From Lachnospiraceae bacterium (lineage in GTDB: Bacteria; Bacillota; Clostridia; Lachnospirales; Lachnospiraceae): a stretch of DNA of 60,740 bases. The DNA lies in NCBI GenBank assembly GCA_015057665.1, contig SVDY01000010.1, positions 14,618 through 75,357 of the forward strand, written 5' to 3'. The position numbers were made by a program, and so were the translations under genes. The notes under the pieces were generated by a model. It saw only the letters and a program-made list of their open reading frames with translations, was not told the DNA's origin and searched no databases. This document shows, in pieces, positions 7,842 through 17,699 of this stretch (its first letter is position 1; the number at the start of each line of letters is the position of its first letter).

Positions 7842-8243
7842 ATGACTAGAAGTGAATTAAGAAAAAACATTTTTAAAATTATTTTCCGTATGGAATTCCA
7901 TCAGGATGAAGCTATGGATGAACAGTTAAAGCTCCGTCTGGAAGAATTGGAAGAAGAAGGAATCCTGGAGAAGGAACTTACTTACATCGGAGAGAAAACA
8001 CAGGCAATCATTGACTGTATCGATGAACTGGATGAAGTGATCGGCGCTCACAGCAAAGGATGGAAAGTGGAACGTCTTGGAAAGACAGAGCTTGCCATCT
8101 TACGCCTTGCTGCCTATGAGATCTTAAAAGACGAAGATATTCCAAAGAGTGTTGCTATCAATGAAGCAGTAGAACTTGCCAAGATGTACTCAAGTGATGA
8201 AGCACCAAGATTTATTAACGGAATTCTTGCCAAGATCGGATAA
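7842..8243 (+). CDS. nusB: Transcription antitermination factor NusB
   Basis: Binds boxA RNA with NusE (S10) in rRNA antitermination. Seen: 133 aa from the ATG at 7842 (MTRSELRKN), with AGAGGAAGAGAG in front; a longer frame from 7803 overlaps asp23 and lacks a ribosome site. NusB hallmarks are KGWKVERLGKTELAILRLAAYEIL and PKSVAINEAVELAKMYSSDEAPRFINGIL at the C-terminus. Confidence 0.95.
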   Translation: MTRSELRKNIFKIIFRMEFHQDEAMDEQLKLRLEELEEEGILEKELTYIGEKTQAIIDCIDELDEVIGAHSKGWKVERLGKTELAILRLAAYEILKDEDIPKSVAINEAVELAKMYSSDEAPRFINGILAKIG

Positions 8244-8257
8244 AAGGGTTAGAGATT

Positions 8258-9499
8258 TTGACAAAACGAGTTTTTACAGTCAGTCAGATCAATGCTTATA
8301 TTAAACGCATGTTTTCAAGCGATTACATGCTTTCAAAGATTGCCATGAAGGGGGAGTTATCCAATGTGAAGTATCACTCCTCCGGACATATTTATTTTTC
8401 CTTAAAAGATGAGTCCTCCTCCATTGCCTGCGTTATGTTCGCAGGAGACCGAAGAGAAGGGCTTACTTTTCGTATGGAAAATGGACAAAGTGTCATTGTA
8501 AGCGGCCGGATCAGCCTTTATGAGAGAGACGGCACTTATCAGCTCTATGCAAGGACTGTGGAACTTGCAGGAAGCGGCGTACTCTATGCAGAATTTGAAC
8601 GGCTGAAACAAAAATTATACGAAGAAGGTCTGTTTGACCACGAAATAAAAAAGGAGATTCCTGCATATCCTAAAAAAGTAGGAATCGTTACCGCACCTAC
8701 AGGAGCTGCCGTACAGGATATTATGCAGATTGCAAAGAGAAGAAATCCTTATGTACAGCTTTACCTATATCCTGCCAAGGTTCAGGGAGAAGGTGCGTCC
8801 AGATCCATTGCCAAAGGAATCAGAGTACTGGATCAGATGGAACTGGACACCATTATTATCGGAAGAGGCGGCGGATCCATGGAAGATCTGTGGGCCTTTA
8901 ATGAAGAAATAGTAGCACGAGCCATATTCGAGGCAAAAACTCCGATCATCTCCGGAACCGGTCATGAGACAGATACAACCATCGCAGACTATGCGGCAGA
9001 CCTTCGTGCACCGACTCCATCGGCGGCATGTGAACTTGCCATTCCTGATATTTATGCGGTAATTGATAAACTGAATAATTATGAGAGAAGACTCTCGCTT
9101 TATATGAACGACAAGATCAGAAGACAAAAGGAAAGAATTGGTTCTTACGCTAAAAGCTTTCAGTATCTCCACCCGGAGAACCGTCTTCTTGACTATAAAA
9201 TGACCCATGGAAGACTCCATGAACGGTTACTTACATCCATGGACAGAAAACTTGAGGCTTACAGACATGAATTTATGCTGAAAGCTCAGCGTCTTCATGA
9301 CCTTTCCCCTTATCACAGACTGGTGGGAGGCTATGGATATGTGACAAAAGAAGAGAAACCGCTTTTATCAATCAGTCAGGTGGAAACGGCAGACAGAATC
9401 AGAATCCAGCTGTCGGATGGTTCTATGACTGCTGTAGTGGAAGAAACAAGGGAGGAACAACATGGCGAAGACGAAATTTCAGATAGAAGATGCCTATAG
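8258..9499 (+). CDS. xseA: Exodeoxyribonuclease VII large subunit
   Basis: The catalytic subunit of the ssDNA exonuclease. Seen: 413 aa, an N-terminal OB fold (MTKRVFTVSQINAYIKRMF to about 100), the nuclease core (KKVGIVTAPTGAAVQDI, then IIIGRGGGSMEDLWAFNEE and TGHETDTTIADYAADLRAPTPSAA) and a coiled-coil C-terminal half. The start is a TTG at 8258, because no ATG lies near the conserved N-terminus; the ribosome site is weak. The 3' end overlaps xseB by 38 bp, a common arrangement that helps subunit balance. Confidence 0.95.
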   Translation: MTKRVFTVSQINAYIKRMFSSDYMLSKIAMKGELSNVKYHSSGHIYFSLKDESSSIACVMFAGDRREGLTFRMENGQSVIVSGRISLYERDGTYQLYARTVELAGSGVLYAEFERLKQKLYEEGLFDHEIKKEIPAYPKKVGIVTAPTGAAVQDIMQIAKRRNPYVQLYLYPAKVQGEGASRSIAKGIRVLDQMELDTIIIGRGGGSMEDLWAFNEEIVARAIFEAKTPIISGTGHETDTTIADYAADLRAPTPSAACELAIPDIYAVIDKLNNYERRLSLYMNDKIRRQKERIGSYAKSFQYLHPENRLLDYKMTHGRLHERLLTSMDRKLEAYRHEFMLKAQRLHDLSPYHRLVGGYGYVTKEEKPLLSISQVETADRIRIQLSDGSMTAVVEETREEQHGEDEISDRRCL

Positions 9500-9665
9500 A
9501 GAACTGGATCAGCTCATTGCTCATTTGGAAGCGGAAGATACCAGTCTTTCTGAAGCATTTAACGATTATAAAAAAGGCATGAAACTGTTGGAAAAATGCC
9601 AGAGTACTTTAGATACCATCGAAAAAGAAGTGATTCTTCTTAAAGAAGAAGGAGGAATCTTATGA
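9462..9665 (+). CDS. xseB: Exodeoxyribonuclease VII small subunit
   Basis: A 67-aa two-helix protein (FQIEDAYRELDQLIAHLE, then SLSEAFNDYKKGMKLLEKC) that binds the XseA coiled coil in several copies. GGGAGGAAC precedes the ATG. The C-terminus overlaps the ispA start by 4 bp. Confidence 0.95.
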   Translation: MAKTKFQIEDAYRELDQLIAHLEAEDTSLSEAFNDYKKGMKLLEKCQSTLDTIEKEVILLKEEGGIL

Positions 9666-10549
9666 TCGAAACAAGAATTGCCGCACAGGCAAAAGATATC
9701 GAGGAAAGAATTTATGCGTTTCTTCCGGAGATCGCCGGAAACCAGAAGATTGTTATTGATGCCATGCATTATACATTTAAGGCAGGCGGCAAGAGACTTC
9801 GACCTATGTTGATGGAAGAGACCTTCCGCCTGTTTGGCGGAGAAGGAAAAGTAGTAGAACCGTTTATGGCAGCCATAGAGATGATCCATACCTATTCCCT
9901 TGTTCACGATGATCTTCCTGCCCTTGATAATGATGATTACAGAAGAGGAAGAAAGACAGCCCATATTGTATATGGGGAGGATATGGCTATTCTTGCCGGA
10001 GATGCCCTTTTAAACTATGCTTTTGAGACAGCCTGCAAAGCGCTGGACGCAGAAGATGCAGATCCATTAAGAGTTGCAAAAGCATTACGTGTGTTATCTT
10101 CCAAACCGGGTATTTTTGGCATGATTGGCGGACAGGTTGCTGATGTAGCCTGGACCGGCCAGCAGATTAATTTAGAGCAGTTATTATTTATTCATAAATT
10201 GAAAACAAGTGCATTGATTGAGTGTTCTATGATGATTGGAGCAATTCTTGCAGGTGCTGCAGATGATCAGGTTGCTGCGGTGGAAAAGATTGCCGGCAAT
10301 ATTGGAATCGCGTTCCAGATTCAGGATGATATCCTTGATGTGACAAGTACCACAGAAGAACTTGGCAAACCGGTGGGAAGCGACGAAGAGCAGGGCAAGG
10401 TTACATACATTGCATTAAAAGGATTAGAACAGGCAAAAGAAGATGTAGAATCCTATACTATGGAGGCTATCGAAACTTTGGACGGTCTTCCATATGAGAA
10501 TACATTTTTAAGAGAATTATTACTTTCCCTCATTCACAGAAGTAAATAA
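9662..10549 (+). CDS. ispA: Polyprenyl (farnesyl-type) diphosphate synthase
   Basis: Condenses dimethylallyl diphosphate with isopentenyl diphosphate, feeding undecaprenyl phosphate and quinone-type lipids. Seen: 295 aa with the first aspartate-rich motif DDLPALDNDD (about 82-91), HIVYGEDMAILAGDALL, and the second motif FQIQDDILD (about 219-227). It overlaps xseB by 4 bp and lies 17 bp before dxs, which makes its precursors. The exact product chain length is inferred from family and neighbourhood. Confidence 0.93.
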   Translation: MIETRIAAQAKDIEERIYAFLPEIAGNQKIVIDAMHYTFKAGGKRLRPMLMEETFRLFGGEGKVVEPFMAAIEMIHTYSLVHDDLPALDNDDYRRGRKTAHIVYGEDMAILAGDALLNYAFETACKALDAEDADPLRVAKALRVLSSKPGIFGMIGGQVADVAWTGQQINLEQLLFIHKLKTSALIECSMMIGAILAGAADDQVAAVEKIAGNIGIAFQIQDDILDVTSTTEELGKPVGSDEEQGKVTYIALKGLEQAKEDVESYTMEAIETLDGLPYENTFLRELLLSLIHRSK

Positions 10550-10566
10550 AAAGTGGGTGTATAGTT

Positions 10567-12453
10567 ATGATAAACACGGATTTTGTATTAGACAGTATCC
10601 AGGAAATGAACGATATAAAGAAAGTTCCGAAAGAACGATGGGTTGAGCTTGCGGAAGAAATCAGAGCTTTCCTTCTGGAAAATGTTTCAAAGACCGGAGG
10701 ACATCTTGCGTCCAATCTGGGAATCGTTGAACTTACTATGGCACTTCATCTTGTTCTTGATTTCCCTAAGGACAAGGTAGTTTACGATGTGGGCCATCAG
10801 GCCTATGTACACAAAATTCTGACAGGCAGAAAAGAGGAGTTTGCAACTCTTCGAAAGCTTGACGGTCTGTGCGGCTTTCCGAGAAGAGATGAAAGTCCTT
10901 CTGATGCATTTGGCGTTGGACACAGCTCCACGTCCATCTCTGCAGCTCTCGGTATGGCCATGGCCAGAAATATTATGGGAACAGATGAGACCATCGTAGC
11001 TGTTATAGGGGACGGAGCACTCTCAGGCGGTATGGCTTATGAGGCTCTTAACAATATGTCTCAGCTTCGCCAGCAGAAAAAGAATCTTATTGTAATTTTA
11101 AATGATAACAATATGTCAATTTCCGAAAATGTGGGCGGTATGAATACCTATCTTGATAAGATGCGTACTGCCAACGCCTATGTGGATTTTAAAGAAAATC
11201 TGGAAAAGGCTCTGGTGCATATCCCAGGTATTGGAGAGGGTGTGGCAAAGACCTTAAAACGTACAAAAGATTCCATTAAGCAGCTGTTTGTGCCGGGAAT
11301 GCTCTTTGAAGATATGGGCCTTACTTATGTTGGTCCGGTAGACGGACACAACGTGGAAGAACTGGTAGATGTAATTACCCGTGCCAAGAATTTAAAAGAG
11401 CCGATTGTGATTCACGTCCGTACACAGAAAGGATATGGCTACGGATTCGCGGAGCGTTATCCATCCCGTTTTCACGGAATTGACGCTTTTGATATAGAGA
11501 CAGGCAAGTCTGTAAAGAAAAAGGAAGTGGCTTCTTATACAGACTGTTTTGCAAAAAAATTAGTAAAGATGGCGGAGAAAGATGAACGCATCGTTGCCAT
11601 CACAGCAGCTATGCCGACAGGAACCGGTCTGAATCTGTTCCAGAAGGAATTCCCAGACCGTTTTTTCGACGTGGGAATTGCAGAAGAACATGCTATGACA
11701 TTTGCAGCAGGACTTGCGTCCATGGGAATGCGTCCGGTGATTGCTCTTTATTCTACTTTTTTACAGAGAGCCTATGACCAGCTGCTTCATGATGTGTGTC
11801 TTCAGAATCTGCCGGTGACGATTGCCATTGACCGTTCCGGAATTGTAGGGGCAGACGGTGAGACGCATCAGGGAATCTATGATATTTCCTATCTCTCTTC
11901 TGTTCCAGGTCTTACGATTATGGCACCAAAGAACCGCTATGAATTATCAGCCATGATGGATTATGCTGTAAAATTTGACGGTCCTGTTGCCCTTAAATAT
12001 CCAAGAGGAAATGCTTATTATGGAATGAAGGAATTCCATGAGCCGATTCGTCATGGAAAGAGCGAGTTCATCAAAAAGGGTGAGAAAGTTGCAATTATCG
12101 GAGTGGGATCCATGATGGAACAGGCTCTTGATACCTGTAAGATTCTTGAAGAACAAGGATTCACGCCGACTCTTGTAAATGCAAGATTTATTAGGCCTCT
12201 TGATACAGAGATGTTAGAGGAACTTAAAAAAGATCATGAGCTGATCGTTACTATGGAAGAAAATATTGCTTCCGGCGGCTATGGCAGTGCGGTCACCTAC
12301 TGGGCGGGACAGATGAAAGAACCGGTACGCATTCTTCCAATCAGCCTTCCTGACATTTATCTGGAACACGGAGGTGTGGATCAGCTCAAAGACCGTTATG
12401 GTCTGACAGCCGAAAAGATGGCGGAGAGAATAATAGAAACATTAAACAATTAA
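10567..12453 (+). CDS. dxs: 1-deoxy-D-xylulose-5-phosphate synthase
   Basis: The thiamine-diphosphate enzyme that opens the non-mevalonate isoprenoid pathway from pyruvate and glyceraldehyde 3-phosphate. Seen: 628 aa, KTGGHLASNLGIVELTMAL (about 41-59), the ThDP motif VIGDGALSGGMAYEALNN (about 149-166), the central pyrimidine-binding domain RFFDVGIAEEHAMTFAAGLA and a transketolase C-terminal domain. Full length for the family. The promoter is presumably that of the asp23 operon. Confidence 0.97.
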   Translation: MINTDFVLDSIQEMNDIKKVPKERWVELAEEIRAFLLENVSKTGGHLASNLGIVELTMALHLVLDFPKDKVVYDVGHQAYVHKILTGRKEEFATLRKLDGLCGFPRRDESPSDAFGVGHSSTSISAALGMAMARNIMGTDETIVAVIGDGALSGGMAYEALNNMSQLRQQKKNLIVILNDNNMSISENVGGMNTYLDKMRTANAYVDFKENLEKALVHIPGIGEGVAKTLKRTKDSIKQLFVPGMLFEDMGLTYVGPVDGHNVEELVDVITRAKNLKEPIVIHVRTQKGYGYGFAERYPSRFHGIDAFDIETGKSVKKKEVASYTDCFAKKLVKMAEKDERIVAITAAMPTGTGLNLFQKEFPDRFFDVGIAEEHAMTFAAGLASMGMRPVIALYSTFLQRAYDQLLHDVCLQNLPVTIAIDRSGIVGADGETHQGIYDISYLSSVPGLTIMAPKNRYELSAMMDYAVKFDGPVALKYPRGNAYYGMKEFHEPIRHGKSEFIKKGEKVAIIGVGSMMEQALDTCKILEEQGFTPTLVNARFIRPLDTEMLEELKKDHELIVTMEENIASGGYGSAVTYWAGQMKEPVRILPISLPDIYLEHGGVDQLKDRYGLTAEKMAERIIETLNN

Positions 12454-12467
12454 TATAGAGGATTTTT

Positions 12468-13280
12468 ATGAAACAAAGACTTGATATTTTACTGGTAGAA
12501 AGAGGACTTGCAGTCTCCAGAGAGAAGGCAAAAGCCATCATTATGTCCGGCATTGTGTTTGTAGACGGACAGAAGGAAGACAAGGCCGGATCTACCTTTG
12601 AAGATACCGTAGAGATTGAAGTGCGCGGCAATACATTAAAATACGTTAGCCGCGGTGGTCTGAAACTGGAGAAGGCCATGGAAGAGTTTGGCCTTACTTT
12701 AGATCATAAGATCTGTATGGACGTTGGTGCATCAACAGGTGGTTTTACAGACTGTATGCTGCAAAACGGCGCTGTGAAGGTGTACTCCATCGATGTTGGA
12801 CATGGCCAGCTTGCATGGAAACTGCGCAACGACGAGAGAGTTGTCTGCATGGAACGTACGAACATGCGTTACGTGACTCCGGATGATATTCCTGATCAGA
12901 TTGACTTTTCCTCCATCGATGTATCGTTTATCTCTCTTACAAAGATTTTACTTCCAGTTAAGAATCTTCTTGTACCAGAAGGAGAAGTGGTATGCCTGAT
13001 CAAACCTCAGTTTGAGGCGGGAAGAGATAAAGTCGGTAAAAAGGGTGTTGTCAGAGACCGTAAGGTACATAAAGAGGTCATTGAACTGGTTTTAGACTAT
13101 GCACAGGCCATTGGATTCGTTCCCTTGAATCTTGACTTTTCACCGGTAAAAGGACCGGAAGGCAACATCGAATATCTTCTTCATGTGAGAAATGGAGGAG
13201 AAGGCGTGGAAAAAGACTGGGCACGCCAGATTGATCTGGTTGTAGATGCTTCCCATCAGAAGCTTGATAAACCGGAATAA
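12468..13280 (+). CDS. tlyA: TlyA family rRNA 2'-O-methyltransferase
   Basis: A cytoplasmic SAM-dependent RNA methyltransferase, often called hemolysin A in error. Seen: 270 aa, an N-terminal S4 RNA-binding domain (RLDILLVERGLAVSREKAKAII, about 3-24), then an FtsJ-type Rossmann domain with the SAM loop MDVGASTGGFTDCML (about 84-98) and FSSIDVSFISLTKIL. It lies 14 bp after dxs in the usual tlyA-nadK-argR-recN order. Confidence 0.94.
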   Translation: MKQRLDILLVERGLAVSREKAKAIIMSGIVFVDGQKEDKAGSTFEDTVEIEVRGNTLKYVSRGGLKLEKAMEEFGLTLDHKICMDVGASTGGFTDCMLQNGAVKVYSIDVGHGQLAWKLRNDERVVCMERTNMRYVTPDDIPDQIDFSSIDVSFISLTKILLPVKNLLVPEGEVVCLIKPQFEAGRDKVGKKGVVRDRKVHKEVIELVLDYAQAIGFVPLNLDFSPVKGPEGNIEYLLHVRNGGEGVEKDWARQIDLVVDASHQKLDKPE

Positions 13281-13351
13281 AAGATATAAAAATACATTAG
13301 ATTCTTTTACAGACTGCTGTAATGGAAACTTGGAAAAGGTGGAAATAGGCA

Positions 13352-14206
13352 ATGAAGAATTTTTTGCTGATTACAAATAAATATAAAGATAATGAATTGT
13401 CTGTGACACACCGGGTAGTAGATTATTTAAAAGACAAAGATGCAGAATGCCAGGTGCTCTCAGAATTGGGAAGCGAATATGAGGAACTTCCGGAACTTTC
13501 AGAAGAGGTAGACTGTATTCTTGTAATTGGCGGCGACGGCACTATGCTGCAGGCTGCCAGGGTTGTGGCAGGCAAGAAGATTCCTATGATAGGGATTAAT
13601 AAAGGAACCCTTGGATTCCTAACGGAGATTGAAGTCAGTGAACTGGAGGATGCCCTTGATCAGATTCTTTCTGATGATTATCAGATTGAAGAGAGAATGA
13701 TGTTAAAAGGTGAGATTTATCATGAGGGGGAACGGGTGAATCAATCTTTGGCACTAAATGATCTTGTTATTACAAGAAGCGGTATCTCCCGAATCATCGA
13801 ATGCAGGATTATGGTAAATGGAAGGCCTATGAATACTTTTAATGGAGATGGTCTGATTGTATCTACGCCGACTGGTTCTACAGGATACAATCTTTCAGCA
13901 GGCGGACCTGTAGTTGGACCGAATGCGGATATTGTTTTGTTGACACCGATTTGTCCTCATTCTCTCGGCGTACGGAGTACTGTACTGGCACCGACAGATG
14001 ATATCTGGATCGAAATCGGCAGAACAAGAAAGACCCAGAAGGAAGAGGCAGTGGCTACCTTTGATGGGCAGACAGGGGTATATCTTACACCGGGAGACCG
14101 GATCCATGTAAGACCAGCCTTTGAAAAACTCTACCTGCTTAAAATACGTGAACATAATTTTTACGAGATTTTAAGAGGTAAATTGAAAAAACAACAGGAA
14201 GTGTAA
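13352..14206 (+). CDS. nadK: NAD kinase
   Basis: Phosphorylates NAD to NADP. Seen: 284 aa, the GGDGT motif (LVIGGDGTMLQAAR, about 58-71) and the conserved FNGDGLIVSTPTGSTGYNLSAGGP block split over about 163-186. AAAGGTGG precedes the ATG. The 71-bp gap after tlyA contains no clear terminator. It is followed 4 bp later by argR. Confidence 0.96.
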   Translation: MKNFLLITNKYKDNELSVTHRVVDYLKDKDAECQVLSELGSEYEELPELSEEVDCILVIGGDGTMLQAARVVAGKKIPMIGINKGTLGFLTEIEVSELEDALDQILSDDYQIEERMMLKGEIYHEGERVNQSLALNDLVITRSGISRIIECRIMVNGRPMNTFNGDGLIVSTPTGSTGYNLSAGGPVVGPNADIVLLTPICPHSLGVRSTVLAPTDDIWIEIGRTRKTQKEEAVATFDGQTGVYLTPGDRIHVRPAFEKLYLLKIREHNFYEILRGKLKKQQEV

Positions 14207-14210
14207 GAAG

Positions 14211-14660
14211 ATGAAGGCAAAAAGGCAGGAAAAAATCATAGAAATTATAGAACAATATAATATTGAGACCCAGGATGAACTGGCAGACAAGCTGGCGGAA
14301 GCAGGTTTTCAGACTACTCAGGCTACCATATCCAGAGATATTCGAGAACTGAAGCTTACCAAACTGGCTTATCCTGGCGGAAGACAGAAGTATATTGCTC
14401 TCAAAAACAGGGAACTACATATCGATAAAAAATACAAGAGAGTTCTAAGTGATGCCATTACAGGAATGGAGCCTGCCCAGAATATTATTGTAATCAAGAC
14501 GGTTTCCGGCATGGCAATGGCATGTGCAGCTGCAATCGATTCTCTGGCAATTGAAGGTGTTGTGGGTACAATTGCAGGAGATGATACCATTATGTGTATC
14601 GCAAAAGACAATGCATATGCAGTAAGTGTTATTGACAGCTTAAAAAGGGAAATCGGATAA
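14211..14660 (+). CDS. argR: Arginine repressor ArgR/AhrC
   Basis: A hexameric arginine-responsive regulator. Seen: 149 aa, an N-terminal winged helix (KIIEIIEQYNIETQDELADKL, then TTQATISRDIRELKL, about 9-50) and a C-terminal oligomerisation and arginine-binding domain with VGTIAGDDTIMCIA (about 121-134). No arginine genes occur in the window, so targets lie elsewhere; the location between nadK and recN is the normal clostridial one. Confidence 0.95.
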   Translation: MKAKRQEKIIEIIEQYNIETQDELADKLAEAGFQTTQATISRDIRELKLTKLAYPGGRQKYIALKNRELHIDKKYKRVLSDAITGMEPAQNIIVIKTVSGMAMACAAAIDSLAIEGVVGTIAGDDTIMCIAKDNAYAVSVIDSLKREIG

Positions 14661-14679
14661 CAGATAAAGGAAGTGCAGC

Positions 14680-16365
14680 GTGTTACTTAATATACATGTA
14701 AAAAATATGGCTTTGATTGAAGAAATCGAAGTTGATTTCGCGGAACATCTGAATATTCTGTCCGGTGAGACAGGTGCAGGTAAGTCTATTCTTCTCGGTT
14801 CTGTCAATGCAGCCCTCGGTGCGAAAGTATCCAAAGATATGATTCGCAAAGATGCAGAATATGGCATGATCGAACTTGTATTTTCCGTAGAGAGACAGGA
14901 AATCATAGATAGAATCCGTTCTCTAGACATTCCTGTAGATGAGGATGGAATTGTAATCATTTCCAGAAAGATTATGAAGAACCGATCCATCAGTAAGATT
15001 AACGGAGAGACCGTGACTCTTTCTATTTTAAAAGAAGTCTCTTCTTTATTGATTGACATTCATGGGCAGCATGAACATCAGTCTCTTTTGAATAAGAAGA
15101 TTCATCTGGAAATCATTGATTCCTATGGAAAGAAAGACATTGAACCTGTAAAGGCTCAGGTGGCAGAAGCTTATTGCAGATACAAAGCTTTGGAAAAAGA
15201 ATTAAAGGCAGCAGACATCGATGAGGAAGAACGTCTTCGTGAAATCAGTTTCCTGGAATTTGAGATTCAGGAGATTGAACAGGCAAGACTAATGGATGGG
15301 GAAGATGAGCTGTTGGAAAAAGACTATAAGAAGATGTGCAACAGCCGCGTTCTTATGGAGTCTGCCGGAGAAGTATACCGTATGCTTGGCTACGACGAAT
15401 CTCATTCTGTTGGCAGTATTCTTGGACGTGCGGTAAGACAGTTTTCTTCTGTTACAAGACTGGATGAGGAAGCTTCCTCTATGGGAGAGCAGTTAGAACA
15501 GCTTGACAGTCTCTGTAATGATCTAAATAGAGAACTATCCGATTATCTTATGTCTCTGGAATTTGATGATGAGGCATTTAAAGAGACGGAAGACAGGATC
15601 AATCTGATTCATACATTAAAATCCAAATACGGCAATACGATTGATAAGATTAAAGCTTATCTGAATAAACAGAAAGCCCGCTTAAATGATCTTACTCATT
15701 TAGAAGAGCGGATTCAGGAACTGAGTTATGAGACAGAGAAGGCGAGACAGGAACTGGATAGTCTTTGTGCACAGCTTTCCAAACTTAGAACCTTTGCCGG
15801 CGGTGAACTGGCAGCAGGCATCAAAGAAGCACTTATTGATCTTAATTTCCTCGACGTTGCATTTGAGACAGCATTTACAAAGATGAACGGATACACAGCG
15901 GATGGATATGATGAAGCCTGTTTCATGATTTCCACGAATCCAGGGGAAAATTTAAAACCTCTTCCGGACATTGCATCCGGCGGTGAGCTTTCCCGTATCA
16001 TGCTTGCTATAAAGTCTATTCTTGCCAAAGTGGATACCATTGATACACTCATCTTTGATGAGATTGACGTTGGAATCAGCGGTCGCACGGCACAGATGGT
16101 ATCGGAGAAGATGTCTCATATTGCGAGAAACCATCAGGTTATTGCAATTACCCATCTTCCACAGATTGCAGCTATGGCAGACAGCCACTATTTCATTGAA
16201 AAAAAGGCAGAAGATACCAAAACTACCACATCCATTATCCGCCTTTCCAGAGAAGGTTCCGTAAAAGAACTGGCCAGAATGCTTGGCGGCGTGGAGATTA
16301 CAGACTCTGTCTTGGTAAGTGCCAATGAGATGAAAGATATGGCAGAGAAAGTAAAATCATACTGA
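14680..16365 (+). CDS. recN: DNA repair protein RecN
   Basis: An SMC-like ATPase acting early in double-strand break repair. Seen: 561 aa, Walker A LSGETGAGKSILLGSV (about 27-42), long coiled coils (about 150-370), an ABC signature ASGGELSRIMLAIK (about 429-442) and Walker B TLIFDEIDVGISG (about 456-468). The start is GTG at 14680 with AAAGGAAG before it; no ATG fits the conserved N-terminus (LLNIHVKNMALI). Confidence 0.96.
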   Translation: MLLNIHVKNMALIEEIEVDFAEHLNILSGETGAGKSILLGSVNAALGAKVSKDMIRKDAEYGMIELVFSVERQEIIDRIRSLDIPVDEDGIVIISRKIMKNRSISKINGETVTLSILKEVSSLLIDIHGQHEHQSLLNKKIHLEIIDSYGKKDIEPVKAQVAEAYCRYKALEKELKAADIDEEERLREISFLEFEIQEIEQARLMDGEDELLEKDYKKMCNSRVLMESAGEVYRMLGYDESHSVGSILGRAVRQFSSVTRLDEEASSMGEQLEQLDSLCNDLNRELSDYLMSLEFDDEAFKETEDRINLIHTLKSKYGNTIDKIKAYLNKQKARLNDLTHLEERIQELSYETEKARQELDSLCAQLSKLRTFAGGELAAGIKEALIDLNFLDVAFETAFTKMNGYTADGYDEACFMISTNPGENLKPLPDIASGGELSRIMLAIKSILAKVDTIDTLIFDEIDVGISGRTAQMVSEKMSHIARNHQVIAITHLPQIAAMADSHYFIEKKAEDTKTTTSIIRLSREGSVKELARMLGGVEITDSVLVSANEMKDMAEKVKSY

Positions 16366-16483
16366 TTGAAAAGGCAGTGAATTCAACATAATACTTTTTA
16401 GAACAGAATGTGAATGCAATCCATGCATGTTACATTCAAAGTCGGTTTTGCCGGGTTCTAATAAAAGGAAAGAAGGAACTGCC

Positions 16484-17584
16484 ATGAAATATAATATCAA
16501 TTATAAAAAAAGGCAGGGCTTATATCGGGTCCTGCTTCTTTTTTTCCTCATTTTTGATTTTTGCTGTCTGGGACTTACCTTTTATCTGGATGGAAAGGAG
16601 CTAAATGAGAAAGTAAACATTTCTGATGAAACCTATCTGTCATCCGGCAAAGTGTCCCATGAAAAGATGGTGATCCCATGCGGCCTGCCCGTAGGAATCT
16701 ATGTAAAAACAGAAGGTCTCCTTGTGCTTGATACCCAGATTCTGACATGTTCCGATGGGTTAAATTATGAGCCGGCGAAAAACATTGTAAAAGCAGGAGA
16801 TTATATTTTCCGTGTGGATGGAGAAAAGGTAGAATCGAAAGAAGAACTGCAGGACTTGGTCGAACAAAGCGGTGGTAAAAAAATGAAGTTTGATATAGTG
16901 CGTGAGGAGGAGACTATTACAGCTGCCATGACTCCGATCATGACGACGGATGGAACCTACAAGCTTGGAATCTGGCTTCGAGATGATACACAGGGACTGG
17001 GAACCATCACTTATATTGATGGGAATCGTTTTGGCGCATTGGGGCATGGAATCAACGATTATGATACGGGTACCCAGATGGAGATTGAAGAGGGAAGTCT
17101 TTACCGGGCTCGGATTCTTTCGGTGAAAAAAGGCGAAAGCGGAAGTCCGGGAGAACTGGTGGGTCACGTTCAGTATGGAACAGAGGAATACATCGGACAA
17201 ATTGAGTCAAACCGTGAAGAAGGCATATACGGAACCATCGAATGTGATGTGGGAAATCTGACATCCAATCAGAAAATGCCCATAGCAAAAAAAGAAGAAG
17301 TGAAAAAAGGAAAGGCCTATCTCCAGTTTGTACTTGAAGGAGAATCGAAAGACTATCAGATCCGGATATTGAAGGTGGACCGGTTGGAAAGAAATAAAAA
17401 GCAGGGGATATTGTTTGAGATAGTAGATAAGGAGTTGCTTAATAAGACCGGGGGAGTTGTGCAGGGAATGAGTGGGAGTCCCATCATTCAGGATGGAAAA
17501 TTGGTGGGTGCAGTTACTCACGTTCTTGTAAATGATCCGACGAGAGGGTATGGGATTTTTATTGAAAATATGCTAAAGCATTGA
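16484..17584 (+). CDS. spoIVB: SpoIVB serine peptidase (S55)
   Basis: A forespore protease that crosses the intermembrane space to trigger pro-sigma-K processing. Seen: 366 aa from the ATG at 16484 (AAGAAGGAAC in front; an earlier ATG at 16427 has none), an N-terminal membrane anchor (YRVLLLFFLIFDFCCLGLTF), a PDZ domain (about 85-150; VKAGDYIFRVDGEKVESKEE), the catalytic His in FGALGHGINDYDTG and catalytic Ser in GMSGSPIIQDGKLVGAVTHV near the C-terminus. In most Clostridia and Bacillus spo0A follows directly; here it does not. Confidence 0.95.
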   Translation: MKYNINYKKRQGLYRVLLLFFLIFDFCCLGLTFYLDGKELNEKVNISDETYLSSGKVSHEKMVIPCGLPVGIYVKTEGLLVLDTQILTCSDGLNYEPAKNIVKAGDYIFRVDGEKVESKEELQDLVEQSGGKKMKFDIVREEETITAAMTPIMTTDGTYKLGIWLRDDTQGLGTITYIDGNRFGALGHGINDYDTGTQMEIEEGSLYRARILSVKKGESGSPGELVGHVQYGTEEYIGQIESNREEGIYGTIECDVGNLTSNQKMPIAKKEEVKKGKAYLQFVLEGESKDYQIRILKVDRLERNKKQGILFEIVDKELLNKTGGVVQGMSGSPIIQDGKLVGAVTHVLVNDPTRGYGIFIENMLKH

Positions 17585-17626
17585 GTTATGCAAAGGCTCT
17601 AAAAAAAGAATTTTGAGAAAGCTTGT

Positions 17627-17654
17627 TTGACATAATACAATTCTGTGATATAAT
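17627..17654 (+). promoter_or_regulatory. Vegetative promoter of the permease-cyclase pair
   Basis: TTGACA (17627-17632), a 16-bp spacer and TATAAT (17649-17654). The start point should fall near 17661, just before a hairpin. Confidence 0.8.
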
Positions 17655-17671
17655 AACCTAGCAAAAATTAC

Positions 17672-17699
17672 AAAATCCGCCTGATTGCAGACGGATTTT
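17672..17699 (+). promoter_or_regulatory. 5'-leader hairpin before the DMT permease
   Basis: The stem AAAATCCG/CGGATTTT (17672-17679 with 17692-17699) continues as CTG/CAG after one mismatch, with loop ATTG. It begins about 11 nt after the predicted start point, and only a mixed A/T stretch follows, so it is either a weak terminator/attenuator or a 5' stability element. Confidence 0.55.

Noticed and set aside
8765..9220. 151-codon open frame antisense to xseA
   Set aside because: It lies wholly inside xseA, has no ribosome site or family pattern, and reflects purine-rich coding sequence on the other strand.
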